This document shows positions 28,332-39,849 of a stretch of 64,000 bases of DNA, piece after piece (position 1 is the stretch's first letter; every line of letters begins with the position of its first letter). A model generated the notes under the pieces. The model was not told where the DNA came from. It did no database searches and saw nothing but the letters and a program-made list of their open reading frames with translations. This DNA is from Bactericera cockerelli (taxonomy: Eukaryota > Arthropoda > Insecta > Hemiptera > Triozidae): NCBI GenBank assembly GCA_024516035.1, contig CM044959.1:10173665-10237664 (forward strand), in the 5' to 3' direction. A program made the translations under genes and the position numbers.

Positions 28332-29592
28332 CTAATAATGCCCACCACCGCCGTGACCACCACCACCAGAGTAGCTACCGCCGCCAAATCCACCGCCGCC
28401 GCCACCGGAGTAAGAATCACCATGTCCGCCGCCAAATCCTGAACCACCACCGCTGGAATAAGAGTCATGTCCTCCTCCAAAGCTGCCACCGCCACCTCCA
28501 GAGTAGCTGTCTCCTCCATGACCTCCTCCGAAGTCTCCGCCTCCGGAGGAGTAGCTGTCTCCACCGCCATGGCCGCCTCCGAATCCGGAGTCACCACCGC
28601 TGGAATAAGAGTCATGTCCGCCTCCAAAACCACCACCTCCTCCACTTGAGTAGCTGTCGCCCCCTGGTCCATAGCTAGAGGGACCACTGTAACTGCTACC
28701 TCCACCATGTCCTCCACTGGATGAGTCCGTGATAAATCCGGCTGACTTGTGGCTTCCGTGTCCTCCTCCAATTCCTGTCCACGAGCTGCCACCTCCACCT
28801 GCATTGTAACCGCCGCCTCCACCACCTCCTCCTGAACTGTATCCACCGGATGATCCACCATGTCCTCCACCACCTCCATAAGGTCCCGAGCTGAAGGTTG
28901 GGGCACTGCTGTAGCTGTCGCCTCCACCGTGACCCCCGCCAGAGCTGTATCCACCGCTGCCTCCCCCATGTCCTCCTGAACTGTAGCCTCCAGATGATCC
29001 ACCAGAACTGTAGCTGCTAATACCATGACCGCCGCCTGAACTGTATCCACCGCTGCCTCCACCATGTCCTCCTGAACTGTAGCCTCCAGATGATCCACCA
29101 GAACTGTAGCTGCTAATACCATGTCCACCGCCTGAGCTGTATCCACCGCTACCTCCAAATCCACCTCCACCATGACCTCCTGAACTGTAGCCTCCTGAGG
29201 ATCCACCGGAACTGTAGCTGCTACCACCATGACCACCGCCTGAACTGTAGCCACCACCTTCATGGCCTCCTGAGCTGTAACCTCCAGACGAGCCTCCAAA
29301 GCTGGATCCACCGCCAATGATGTGTTCGATCTCATCATCTCCACCGTAGCTGCTGGATCCTCCACCGCCATGACCTCCACCGCCGCCATAGCTGCTCAGA
29401 GAGTCACCACCTCCTCCATAACCGCCTCCATGTCCGCCGCCACCGCCGTGACCGCCACCGCCGCCCCCATAACCACCGCCTCCACCAAAACTAATGCCTC
29501 CTCCACCTCCTATGTCGTCATGGTGCTCCTCGTGGTGATGCTCTACATGGGGGTGGGGCGCGGGGGCAGGGAGGTGAATCTTGATGTGGACA
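28332..29592 (-). CDS. Gly/His/Ser/Tyr-rich secreted protein, exon 3 (main exon)
   Basis: On the minus strand the acceptor GTTGCAG precedes one base and 420 codons including TAG (28332-28334). I read the frame through and it is open. It starts VHIKIHLPAPAP, then a His/Glu/Asp patch, then about 380 residues of Gly repeats of the type YSSGG-HGGG and GGGFGGG, ending GHGGGGHY. With exons 1 and 2 the protein is 445 residues. This composition fits insect glycine-rich cuticle, eggshell or silk-like proteins; the exact role is unknown. Long open frames on the other strand or shifted frame (such as 28136-29389) are by-products of GGN repeats. Confidence 0.88.
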
Positions 29593-29809
29593 CTGCAACA
29601 AAAAAATATATGCTTGTAAGGATCTCATTGCGTTGAAGTAGAGGATGCACTAAATAGAAAGTTATGGAACGAAATGCCGACCCCAAGCACAATTTAATAG
29701 GTATGTATATTTTACATCCTTTTGGATAAATCACCTAAAATTATGCAACTGGGTACGCTAATAAACAGTTTGGTAACAGTTGAAACTAGGAAAATAATCT
29801 TGCACTTAC

Positions 29810-29874
29810 TGTTTGGGTTCAAAGAATGTAGCTTGGGCCAGGACAAGCACTTGAGCTAAGGCTATCAGGCATAT
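29810..29874 (-). CDS. Gly-rich secreted protein, exon 2 (signal peptide)
   Basis: Acceptor TTTGTTTCAG and donor AAACA|GTAAGT on the minus strand; 21 codons plus two bases. It encodes ICLIALAQVLVLAQA followed by TFFEPK, the hydrophobic core and likely cleavage site of a secretion signal. Its phase matches exon 1 (phase 0) and exon 3 (one base completes His). Confidence 0.85.
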
Positions 29875-29907
29875 CTGAAACAAAGATAAACAAAACACAT
29901 AAATGTA

Positions 29908-30115
29908 TAATAATAATACTCTTTAGTGAAAGGTAGCCACCAGGCGAAGTTAATGCTCAAATCATTTTCTACCACCTAACCCTCAGAGTCTTAATATTAT
30001 GTAGACACATACTCAAATTATTGAGGAAAAATTCATGCATTGATTGTGGGATTCGAACCAACGGATCCCTACGCTAATTGAATTACCAGACTAGTTAACC
30101 ACTTGACAACCAATT
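29908..30115 (-). mobile_element. SINE family B in intron 1 of the Gly-rich gene
   Basis: Tail AATAATACTCTTTAGTGAAA at 29910, head ending near 30115; same strand as the gene. Confidence 0.8.
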
Positions 30116-30589
30116 GAATGCACAAATACTTATAGAACAACAAGAAAAAGATAATGTAATCTTAATAAAATAAAACTTATTATTACTATAATTCTACAAA
30201 ACATACGTAATTTTTTTACTTATATTTCAAAGGTAAAATATTTCTTCCATCTCACTACCGAGAGGAAGCGTGCCTCTGATGCTCGAGCTACGTAAGTAAG
30301 TTACCTATCCTATTGGTGAGTGTGTGTATGTGTACCTATGTTTAAAACGCTAAAACTCGAGAACCGGATTGAGTCGGATTGAGCTGAAATTTTGCACGGT
30401 TACCAATGACTTGCTGAAAGCGGTCATGAGCTATCTATTTTCAAAATATCTATTTTCCAAAAAGTTGATCTTTCAAATGAGCTTTTTCAAATACCTACTA
30501 GTATTGTTATTCTAGAATGATTGTTATACAGGACCCTGGTAGCTAGTAGGCACCTTTTCATTTTGTGTTTTAATTTTTGTAAATAGGCA

Positions 30590-30748
30590 CCTAAATGGGA
30601 AGTACTGTGTCACTTCTCGCCCATCAGAGGGGAGGCATACTACTGGATGGGCAGGCTACAACACAGACCACAAGCGTCTACAGTAGCTCCTGTTTCATAG
30701 CTACGAAATAAAAAAGGCTTAGAAACATTCATCTTTAAAAAAATAATT
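30590..30748 (+). mobile_element. SINE family C, body only
   Basis: CACCTAAATGGGAAGTACTG to CATCTTTAAAAAAAT; the head is absent. Confidence 0.75.
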
Positions 30749-31062
30749 GTAATCTAGATTGTAACTTGTAGAATAATTAGTGGTACAGGGCCCTGATAGC
30801 ACCTCCTATCTCGTTTCAGAGCAATGCATCTGTCAATGAGATTTTAACAAAGAGTCCATTAAGAGTGCATCAGGCGTGACAAACCCGTTAATAGCAGAAG
30901 TTGCAACAGCACCTCTTGTATGAGGAAATGAAGATGCAAGTTAATGACTCATTAATTTGTGATTCTGGTCCATGTTAATGTGCTGGTTAAGTGGTTAGTA
31001 TGTAAGTAGGTCAAAAGCGCGAGAGTGTCTTTTAACGTCCATTTTAACTACACGTTCATATT

Positions 31063-31212
31063 ACGACGAGTGTAGCTTGATGGATAAGGCGGCGGACTTG
31101 CAACCTGGAGGTCGGTGGTTCAAGACCCGGTTTCAGCGTAGATTTAGTAAAAGCGAGTTCGAGTAGTTGTGACATCACGAAATTGATTAACACAAATATG
31201 ATGATAACTTTT
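31063..31212 (+). mobile_element. SINE family A
   Basis: TAGCTTGATGGATAAGGCGG head, B box GGTTCAAGACC, end ATGATGATAACTTTTA. Confidence 0.8.
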
Positions 31213-31254
31213 AACTTTATATTTTGACGAGTGTTTTTTTACCGATTCGCTGGA

Positions 31255-31640
31255 ATTTACCTCACCTAGCCTGAGTGAGGCCGGGAAAAGCGAGTATCAC
31301 GAGGATTTGAATTTGAGTGATCCCCCATCCAAGTCTCTACCTCACTGGACAATTGGATGAAAAGTTTCAATAACATTAGGGACCGTTTTGTCATTCTGAT
31401 ACACAGCCATTCGATTTGCACGTTGTCATTCGATCGGTGAAGTTAAGCAATATCTAGCGTGGTGAGCACATGGATTGATGACAGTTTCGAATCCATCAAT
31501 GGATCATCACAGCAATCCACATTCTTCTAGCTATTCCCGGCCCCACTCAGGCTGGTTGAGATTAACTGAGTGGCTGGGTTGTTTCCCCAGCAAATGGTGG
31601 GTAAAACCCCCGTCGTGATATGACCATGCAGTCAATGACC
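31255..31640. mobile_element. 5S-headed SINE, two opposed fragments
   Basis: A minus-strand fragment (31255-31350, ACCTAGCCTGAGTGAGGCCG) abuts a plus-strand copy (31425-31640: GGTGAAGTTAAGCAATATCT, CCCGGCCCCACTCAGGCTGG, CGTCGTGATATGACCATGCA). Confidence 0.75.
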
Positions 31641-32439
31641 AATTGACATTAATACATACAATTCACAATTCAATAATAAGGTTAGGTATTATTCGTACGT
31701 GTTCATACTTTTGACCATTACCTATTTAATATTTGATTGGCAATTCTAATCAAACACAAGAGTTGCAACTGAGAATAACAATTAACAATGTCTACTCACC
31801 TACCCTACGGCTCTGCTGTTACGTGAATGTAATCTAGTTAATCTAGTGACTAGTGGTTAATGGATATATGTATATTTTGGAATCTAAAGACATTTTTGAG
31901 GCACTCAAATTACATGCAAAAATGCCTACTAACAATAAAAAACGCTTTTCATCAATGTTTAGCCATTCATAAGGATAATTTATCTGTATATAAAATATAG
32001 GTATACAGTAGTAAATTTAATCTAATTTTACTTCCGATGAATTTCTAATATTAGAAATCAGAAGTATTGTGTTCGTTTTTGTAAAAAAATAAATATATTT
32101 TTTGAGAGCGTATAGATGTCTCCCATGATTTCAGAATAATAATAAGTTATCCATAGCTATTGTGAATTTATTGTGAGATTATTTACTGCATAAATTCTAC
32201 GAGTATATGCAACTAGGTAATATTTAGATAATGCGGCTAGGTAATAACTAGCCACAATATAATAAAATATAACGATTACGGGAACTGTTTAAAAGTAAAA
32301 TTAGAGGAGATGCCAATTCTACCACAGTTAATAAGGAAGACCGAAGAAATATAATTATAGGTTATAAGCGAAAGGAAAGATTTTAGTTATAACTTTAACT
32401 TCACAATGCGTTATTGCTTCATGATTTTAGGTATTACTA
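31641..32439. other. AT-rich intron sequence
   Basis: Nothing recognised except a family J end at 32030-32098 (ACTTCCGATGAATTTCTAAT, then GTATTGTGTTCGTTTTTGTA). Confidence 0.5.
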
Positions 32440-34160
32440 TGGAATGCGCGCATATTATGGCCTCGTTGTTCAAGATTCTTGTTTAACACATATCGTGGAT
32501 TCTCTCTTATTATGTTTCGGAACTCCACGGAAACTTTGTTAAGCCAGGAAGGTACATCTCAAGGAGATCCTCTTGCCATTCTGTTTTATGGAATTGGTAT
32601 CTTGCCTCTCATCAAGAGGCTAGAATCGAATGATTATATACAGAATTGGTATGCAGATGATTCTGCATGCATCGGCAAGTTGAGTAAAATAAAAAATTGG
32701 ATTGATTTACTTGTGCTAGAAGGGCCGAAATATGGGTACTACCCAGAACCAAGTAAGAGCTACTTAGTTGTAAAACCAGAAATAATAAATGAAGCAAAAT
32801 CTTTGTTTGATCATTTAAATGTGAAAACAGTAACTGATGGAAAGAGATTTCTTGGTGGAATAATTGGTGATCAAAACGAAAAAAGAAAATTTGTAAAAGA
32901 AAAAGTAAACGTATGGTTATCCTGCGTTGAACGCCTCAGTGAAGCGGCAAAGACAAGTCCTCAAGCTGCTTTTGCTGTGATGAGTAAATCACTACAGTGT
33001 GAATGGGCATTTATTCAGAGAGTCATAAAAGGTTGTGAAACTGAGTATATTCCACTAAGAGAAATAATTCAGTCCACTTTCATAACAACCCTGTTCCAAA
33101 ATGAGATAACACCCATTGAACAAGAACTGATACAGTTACCAACAAAACATGGAGGATTGGGTATTAGCGATCCTGTTGAATCAGCTGAAAATGGATTTCA
33201 AGTCACAAGTGAGAAATGTAAAGAATTAATAGATTCTATTGTTCAAAAAGCTCCCTTAGATATTCAGAAACATAATTCATGTGTTAAAACAGCAATAAAT
33301 GTTGAAATAATTCGGAAAGAAACAAAAATGAAGGAAAAGCAGGAAAGAATATTTTTATTGTTACCTCCTGATAAAGAAAGAATTTTGAAGCGCACAACTG
33401 ATGCAAAGGCATCACATTGGTTAAATGTTATCCCTAAAGCAATTGATAATTTTGATCTTTCACCAGATCAATTTCGTGACGCTTTAGCCTTGCGATATAA
33501 TCATCAACTTAAAAAACTTCCAGCAGTTTGTGATGGTTGTGGTGAAATCATGAGTGTAACCCATGCCTTGAATTGCAAAAAAGGTGGTTTGGTGAAATAT
33601 GGGCATGATTATTTACGAGATGAATGCGTACATTTGGCGAGTTATGCTTGGAATGGTATTGTAAAAGAACCGATTATGAAAGATTCAAGCCCAAATGGTC
33701 CAGCTCTAATAGCTGATTTCAAGATAACTGGTGTGTGGAAGTCAGGAAGGACTGCGTTTTTTGATAACCGCATAGTAAATGCAGACGCATCCTCCTACTC
33801 CTCACAATCTTGGTCATCAGTATCTAAAAAACATGCAAAAGAAAAGCACGAGAAATACAATGCGGCCGCTGAAGATGTGAGAGCATCTTTTACACCATTG
33901 GTCTGCTCGTGTGATGGAGCACTACATGTAGAATTTGAGCAATTTATAAAGAGATTATCCCAAGCACTGACAGACAAATGGAAGAGAAGTTATTCTCAAA
34001 TTTTCAGTTGGTTGAAAGCCAAGATCCAACTGGCAATTGTAAGAGCAGTGTCCCTAAGGTTGAGAGGAACGAGACAGCTGTTTAAATCAGCAATTATTGA
34101 AGATGGAGCAGGAGTAGACTATATAATATGTCAATAAATAAATATAAATATCTTATCTTT

Positions 34161-34191
<31 letters not shown>
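32440..34191 (+). mobile_element. 5'-truncated reverse transcriptase copy with zinc-finger/nuclease-like tail and poly(A)
   Basis: An open frame of about 552 codons (from 32479, first codon TTG, not a true start) begins inside the polymerase domain. GTSQGDPLA is at residues 25-33 and YADD at 58-61; the earlier catalytic motif is missing. Downstream are C-x2-C at residues 351/354 followed by H and C, then LIADFKITGVWKSGRTAFFD, resembling the zinc finger plus restriction-like nuclease order of R2/CRE-type LINEs. The stop at 34135-34137 overlaps AATAAA signals and is followed within 25 bases by 30 A's (34162-34191), as in a retrotransposed transcript end. It sits in intron 1 of the Gly-rich gene, opposite strand. 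The family is not firmly identified. Confidence 0.7.
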
Positions 34192-34193
<2 letters not shown>

Positions 34194-34411
34194 ACTCCAG
34201 ATATCTAGCCTTTCATCGATGTTTTTTAATCCAACTTTAACATCTAATTAGAAAAATAGTAATAATTGGCTTCTTTTACAATTGTATGTTTTCTCAAGTT
34301 AGAATTTATTGTTGACATTATATTGACAATAATTATTTTAAGAAATGTTGAGTTTAATCATACGTGAAACCTGCAAACTCTTCAAAAACTATTCTAAGTC
34401 AGCATCAGACA

Positions 34412-34600
34412 CGTTGAGCACAAGTTCAAGATGTCACTGAAGTTGAGCAACGTCCAGCCAGACTAGGACTTGTATGGGTGACTATTCAAAACACCTAAAA
34501 ATCAATCACCAAATCTTCACCTCACGAAACGTTATGTAACTTCAGCGAACTTATATGAAAACTGGATGGATTCAACGTGCCATCGACACTAGCTAGTACA
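34412..34600. mobile_element. 5S-headed SINE fragments in opposed orientation
   Basis: CACTGAAGTTGAGCAACGTC to TGTATGGGTGACTATTC (plus), followed by the inverse of the head ending GTGCCATCGACACTAGCTAG. 34601-35160 is AT-rich with nothing recognised. Confidence 0.65.
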
Positions 34601-35171
34601 ATCAATTTAAAATGTCCTTTGTAGAAAGCGTTTGTTGCCGGATATCAATAGCTTAAAGTCTTAAAGCATCACCAAAGGTCCAACCTTCATTAAATGTTAG
34701 TTACCTAATTTCTTTGTTAATTTTTTTGTTAATAGCAAGCAATACTTGAATCAAACTTAAAATAAAACAACCCAGACATGCACAACTTTAAAATTTACAA
34801 GCACAACAAACAATATTCTTGAATTAATTTGCAAAAACTTGAAAGAACAAACTTAAATATTATATTGTAAAATTTTCACACAAATAATTTTAGTTTTAGT
34901 TGAAAAAATTAAAATTAAGCATTTATAAATTAGAAAATATAACTATAAAGTTGAAAAACACCACTTTAATATAATAGAATATATAGATAGATAGATGGAT
35001 AAATTAGAAAAACTTAATACTAAACGAGGATATCACTTCCGATATATCCACAGATAGGTATGCTCAAAATAGAAGGTAAATGAAATCAATGTTTAAAAAA
35101 TGAAATAAAGCTAGAATTTTTTAATTCTAATAAATTTAAATTTGAAAAAATATAATACGAAATATTCATAC

Positions 35172-35183
35172 CGTCTTAGCCAT
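35172..35183 (-). CDS. Gly-rich secreted protein, exon 1 (start codon, four codons)
   Basis: Minus-strand ATGGCTAAGACG followed by donor GTATGA gives MAKT, which with exon 2 makes MAKTICLIALAQVLVLAQA, a convincing signal peptide. A tiny first coding exon interrupting the signal peptide is common in insect cuticle genes. It lies 5.3 kb upstream of exon 2. The join is inferred from phase and sense, not from RNA. Confidence 0.75.
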
Positions 35184-35290
35184 GATAGATTAAAAAACAC
35201 TTTCGTTGCTGACCACTTCACTCGCACTGCTAACATACATATGAGCTACAGTACCGAATGACCAAGGTATATAAAAGAGCGTCCTTCACG
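35184..35290 (-). promoter_or_regulatory. Candidate core promoter and 5'UTR of the Gly-rich gene
   Basis: About 85-95 bases upstream of the ATG is GGTATATAAAAG (plus strand, 35266-35277), which reads CTTTTATATACC on the gene's strand. That is a usable TATA-like element with room for a 50-65 base leader. The better TATA match is on the plus strand, so direction is uncertain. Confidence 0.4.
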
Positions 35291-35664
35291 GGATATGAAC
35301 TTGACCCTTTCTGAGCGGCCCTCCTTCCGGTCCTTTCTTTCTGACATAACGATTTGATGTAACTTTGAGATTAACCCTCGACTGGACAAGTGGACAACAG
35401 TATTTTATATTTATATTTTATTTATTAAACGGGAATAACCCAATATACATAAATTACAAAATGTTACAGTTAAAACATCTTACAATTTTTTTATAATAAT
35501 AATAGGTAAATTTAAGTTTTAACACACTCATAGCCTTCATCTGACATTGCTTATTTTCAAATATCTAAAGGTGCTTTTTTAGCCAGCATCGATGACATGT
35601 TGAGTTCACCAGTTATCGTTCTGTCACTAATAATTAATATTGAATACCTATACCACGGTGAACA

Positions 35665-35795
35665 GACCTCAGTAGCTTGATCGATAAGGCGGCGGACTTG
35701 TAACCTGAAGGTCGGTGGTTCAAGTCCCAGTCTCAGCAAAGATTTAGTAAAGCTAGTTTGAGTAAATGTGACATCGCGAAAGTGATTAGCACATG
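35665..35795 (+). mobile_element. SINE family A
   Basis: TAGCTTGATCGATAAGGCGG head to ATTAGCACATGTATGGATAA. Confidence 0.8.
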
Positions 35796-35836
35796 TATGG
35801 ATAAACGCAAAAAACAAAATTGCCGTGGTTGTATCT

Positions 35837-36078
35837 GATCATTTTTTAATAATGATCTGTGTTGTAGCTTGCCCATCCCGTAGTATACCTCCCCTCTGAT
35901 GGGCGAGAAGTGATACAATACTTCCCAATGAAGTGCTGGGTCAACACGAGCGCACCGGAAGGTATCCCTTACAAACAATTGTAACCAAATTCAGAATACA
36001 AATTTTTTTCGGCACGGGGGATCGAACCCGGGAGCTTCCGCATGGCAAGCGAGTGCTTAAACACTGAGCTAATCGCGA
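35837..36078 (-). mobile_element. SINE family C
   Basis: Minus copy, body CCTCCCCTCTGATGGGCGAG, head end TGGCAAGCGAGTGCTTAAAC. Confidence 0.8.
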
Positions 36079-36099
36079 GCTCTTGTGTACAATTTGCCA

Positions 36100-36345
36100 T
36101 CGACGTTGGCTATGTACACTACAAGCGGGCTGTCGCCCGCTTTGCGGGCCGAGGCATGGCCGTGAAAGCAAAAAATCTTTTTTCGCCAATGGCAGGTGTT
36201 GTAGTGGGAGTTTCGAAAAATCCCGTCTTATTGCACATCTAGACTATAAGGCAAAGCTACCTACCAAATTTCAGCTTCCTAGGACTTACGGTTTGGGCTG
36301 TAGAGCGATGATCAGTCAGTGACTTTGACATTTATATATTAAGAT
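36100..36345. repeat. Probable 3' end of another retroelement
   Basis: AAATTTCAGCTTCCTAGGAC TTACGGTTTGGGC, GATCAGTCAGTGACTTTGAC and TTTATATATTAAGATT have the form of a LINE tail common in insect genomes; no coding part remains. Confidence 0.45.
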
Positions 36346-36356
36346 TGTACATGTAC

Positions 36357-38714
36357 TAGGCTGGGCCGAAAAAAGCGAATTTTTGAATCGAGAATTTTAA
36401 TAGCAAAATAAAGTTGCAGCATGGTCAGACGTTTCCAAAAATATAACTTTTGTCGAAATTGGATGTTATCTTCCACTGCCGCAAAGCGGTTGAAGTTTGG
36501 CGAAAAAGTCGAAAAATGGCATTTTGGACCCCACTTTAAGAAAATTATAAAAATAGCAGATGAACATCTAAGAAGCTCAAATTTGTTTCAAATTACTCAA
36601 TATGTGTTCTAATTTTATTTTTAGACTAAAAACAATGAGCTTTTTGAACTCTGTTCTGTATACAGGGTGATCCAAAATCATGAAATACCACTTTTTTATG
36701 TGATTTATATGGGGTATATTATGTTTATATTTATTGAATTATTTGAATTAATCCTTCAATATAGGCAAACAAAATCATCAAATATTAAATATATGATAGT
36801 GCTGGACAGTTTGGATGAAATTTACACTCTTCAGATGTACAGGGTGGCCAAAATTTTCATAAATTATGATGAACTTTTTTATGTACTTAGTTCATGGTTA
36901 TTTTTTTACATTACAACCATGTAAATATTATGCTAAGTAGTTTTTAGGGACATAGAATATAAATAAGGATTATAGAAAGGATAATAAGACAGTCTCTTAT
37001 CCAAGAAATTTCGTATGGAGCCCAGGTGATTTATGGAAAGCCTTGGGTGGAAGGAAATATTCACCCAACACAGTGCACCTTGGGAAATATGATGTATAGG
37101 GAACGTATTCCCTTATCGTTGTTGCAATTTTACCTTATAGTTTGACCATTCTATTTCCTGCATTGTTATTATTAAAACAACTGTATAAGGTGCTAGACCA
37201 TGTGTATTAGGGGGTTCACCACGCGACAAAGCTCTCCCGAACCCTCCCAACAAGGATTTTTTTTATATCCCGTCTTTTGATATCTTTCCGACCAGGTTCT
37301 TTGAGTCTCTCTGCATTTTAAGAGTTTTAATGGCTTAATATAATGTCGAATGGATTTCTGAGGTTATACATTACGCCTATTTCCATTCGGAAAAAAAGTA
37401 ATGATTCGGCAAAAAACCAAATGGGTTCATAAAATATATCATATGTATATTATGCTGGTCTTTTATGCCTTTTGTGGTTTCAGAATAAAAATAAAGTAGG
37501 TAAGTACTTCAGATTAGAAAAATGCAAATCACTTTGGTATTGGTAACAAATGAACAACAACAACTGGTAGCTTAAAGGCAAAAATGTACCTTAAACCATG
37601 GCTTTTCTCTCGCTGAATAGCGAGGGAATTTTACATCTATTTTGGGTACTGTGCCCAGTGAAAAATCATTGGAGGAGATTCCATTTATTGTCTAAAGAAA
37701 TGTAAGCAAATTTACTGAACTTCTACTGATGAGCAAACAAATATATCATAAAAAAAAGTTACTTTACTTGTGTTAATCACTTTCATGATATCACAACTAC
37801 TCAAAATCGAGTTACTAAATCTACGCTGAATCCAGGACTTGAACCACCGTCTTCCAGGTTAGATATTACAAATGTGCCGCCTTATTGATCAACTATATCA
37901 TTATATTATGTATAGAGATAATTTGTTGATCTACTATTGTTTATGCTGCCACTCCAATGTTACTACGAGATATTTCCCAAGGTGCACTGTGTTGGGTGAA
38001 AATTTCCTTCCACCCAACACTTTCCATCAATCACCTGGGCTCCATACGAAATATCTTGGATAAGAGACTGTCTTATTATCCTTTCTATAATCCTTTCTAT
38101 AAACCTTATTTATATTTTATGTCCCTAAAAACTACTTAGATTAATATTTACATGGTTGTAATGTAAAAAAAAAAAACCATGAACTAAGTACATAAAAAAG
38201 TCATCATAATTTATGAAAATTTTGGCCACCCTGTACATCTGAAGAGTGTAAATTTCATCCAAACTGTCCAGCACTATCATATATTTAATATTTGATGATT
38301 TTGTTTGCCTATATTTAAGGATTAATTCAAATAATTCAATAAATATAAACATAATATACCAAATATAAATCACATAAAAAAGTGGTATTTCATGATTTTG
38401 GATCACCCTGTATACAGAACAGAGTTCAAAAAGCTCATTATTTTTAGTCTAAAAAGAAAATTAGAACACATATTGAGTAATTTGAAACAAATTTGAGCTT
38501 CTTAGATGTTCATCTGCTATTTTTATAATTTTCTTAAAGTGGGGTCCAAAATGCCATTTTTCGACTTTTTCGCCAAACTTCAACCGCTTTGCGGCAGTGG
38601 AAGATAACATCCAATTTCGACAAAAGTTATATTTTTGGAAACGTCTGACCATGCTGCAACTTTTTTTTGCTATTAAAATTATCGATTCGAAAATTCGCTT
38701 TTTTCGGCCCACCC
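36357..38714. mobile_element. Foldback element with about 740-bp terminal inverted repeats
   Basis: 36357-37091 and 37970-38714 are near-perfect inverted copies; outer ends read CTGGGCCGAAAAAAGCG inward from both sides. TACATGTAC flanks both ends (36348-36356 and 38715-38723), a likely 9-bp target duplication (8 bp possible, as the site is palindromic). The roughly 880-bp centre has no transposase and contains a minus-strand family A SINE (37758-37895). Open frames in the arms mirror each other and match nothing I know. A non-autonomous DNA transposon, MULE- or hAT-like, is plausible. Confidence 0.75.
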
Positions 38715-38723
38715 TACATGTAC

Positions 38724-39439
38724 AGTTCATGTTGCGGAGGGTTAACGAGCACTAGATTCCCATGAAGATGATGAACCAGATTACCTAGAAGAATGGCTTT
38801 GTTGTTGTTTTTTAGGTGTTGGTGTTATTTTTTCTCTCCTTATTTTGAAACAACGAAAACATTACATGATTATAAAAAAGCTCGATGGGACCAAAGTTAC
38901 GTGAGAGGTCTATATTATCATGTTACACTCACACAGAAATCATAATATCTTCATGAAACCTTCTAAGTTCAATATCCTAATTCTTTCATGTTTTGGACAC
39001 ATTAACGTTTTCCCCTGACAGTAGTACTTACAATTAAGTGAATGTCAGGCGAAAACAGCTGTAGAAAATTATGCACTTCAGGCGAAAACACCTGACATCG
39101 TGGGCCGATTACGTAGGTAATGCTTTTACCCTTTGGCACGAAATAGAGACGTAGTATTTTGTAAAACTAAGGGCGGTTTTTTGTTGTTGGGTTTATAGTG
39201 ATTTGTAGACCAAAATTTGTAGGTAGGTATAATTTTTAAATACTTTTTATGTACTCTTTATGTAATTAATATAAAAAAACGAAACTTTACCCAAGTCGGA
39301 TATCTTGTGTTTTTTCTTGTACCCAAGTAGAAGTATAAAGTAAGGTCTGTACCTAAGTAGTATACAGCCTTAACCTCGCCTGGTGGTTACCTTCCACTTA
39401 AGAGTGTTATTATTATTAAATTTAAATAAATAAATAAAT
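38724..39439. other. Sequence without a recognised feature, ending in a B fragment
   Basis: A local repeat CAGGCGAAAAC occurs at 39048 and 39070; 39368-39418 is a SINE B tail. Confidence 0.5.
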
Positions 39440-39618
39440 GTGTTTTTTTGTGTTATTATATCACAATTTTCAGCGGGTAGCGCAGAATTATAGGACTTTT
39501 CCATATCTTTTAACACCCAAGAACAGAGCAGAAAAATCCTGCCTCGTTGGGGATCGAACCCAGGTCACCGTGCGTGCAATGCCTAGTGCGCTAACTCACT
39601 CTGCCACGGTGACTTCTT
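39440..39618 (-). mobile_element. SINE family G (internal deletion)
   Basis: GTTATTATATCACAATTTTC to TAACTCACTCTGCCACGGTG; the segment with the ACTCATACCTCG motif is missing. Confidence 0.7.
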
Positions 39619-39849
39619 GAAATTCTATTTATTAAATTTAAATAGAATTTCAAGAACTTCTTTTGTTGATTGTAATTCTGAGTGATGGTTTTTCCTAACC
39701 ATGACCAGGTCATGATTTTTTTCTCTTGGAAAACCAAGTAAAAAACTCTTAATTATTTTCGCTGTTTGTTAAAAACATTAAAACGTATTTTCCATTGGCC
39801 CTATATATAAATTTTATCAAAATTTGTTGATAGAAACATATTTATATAT

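Noticed and set aside
28136..29389. Minus-strand 417-codon open frame rich in Val/Ala/Glu and plus-strand frames over the Gly-rich exon
   Set aside because: They are shadows of GGN/CCN codon repeats; the shifted frame has no signal peptide or matching exons, while the Gly frame has both.
36421..38730. Mirror open frames (starting MVRRFQKYNFCRNW) in the 36.4-38.7 kb element as a protein gene
   Set aside because: They occur in both inverted arms, are short and do not resemble a transposase or any known domain.
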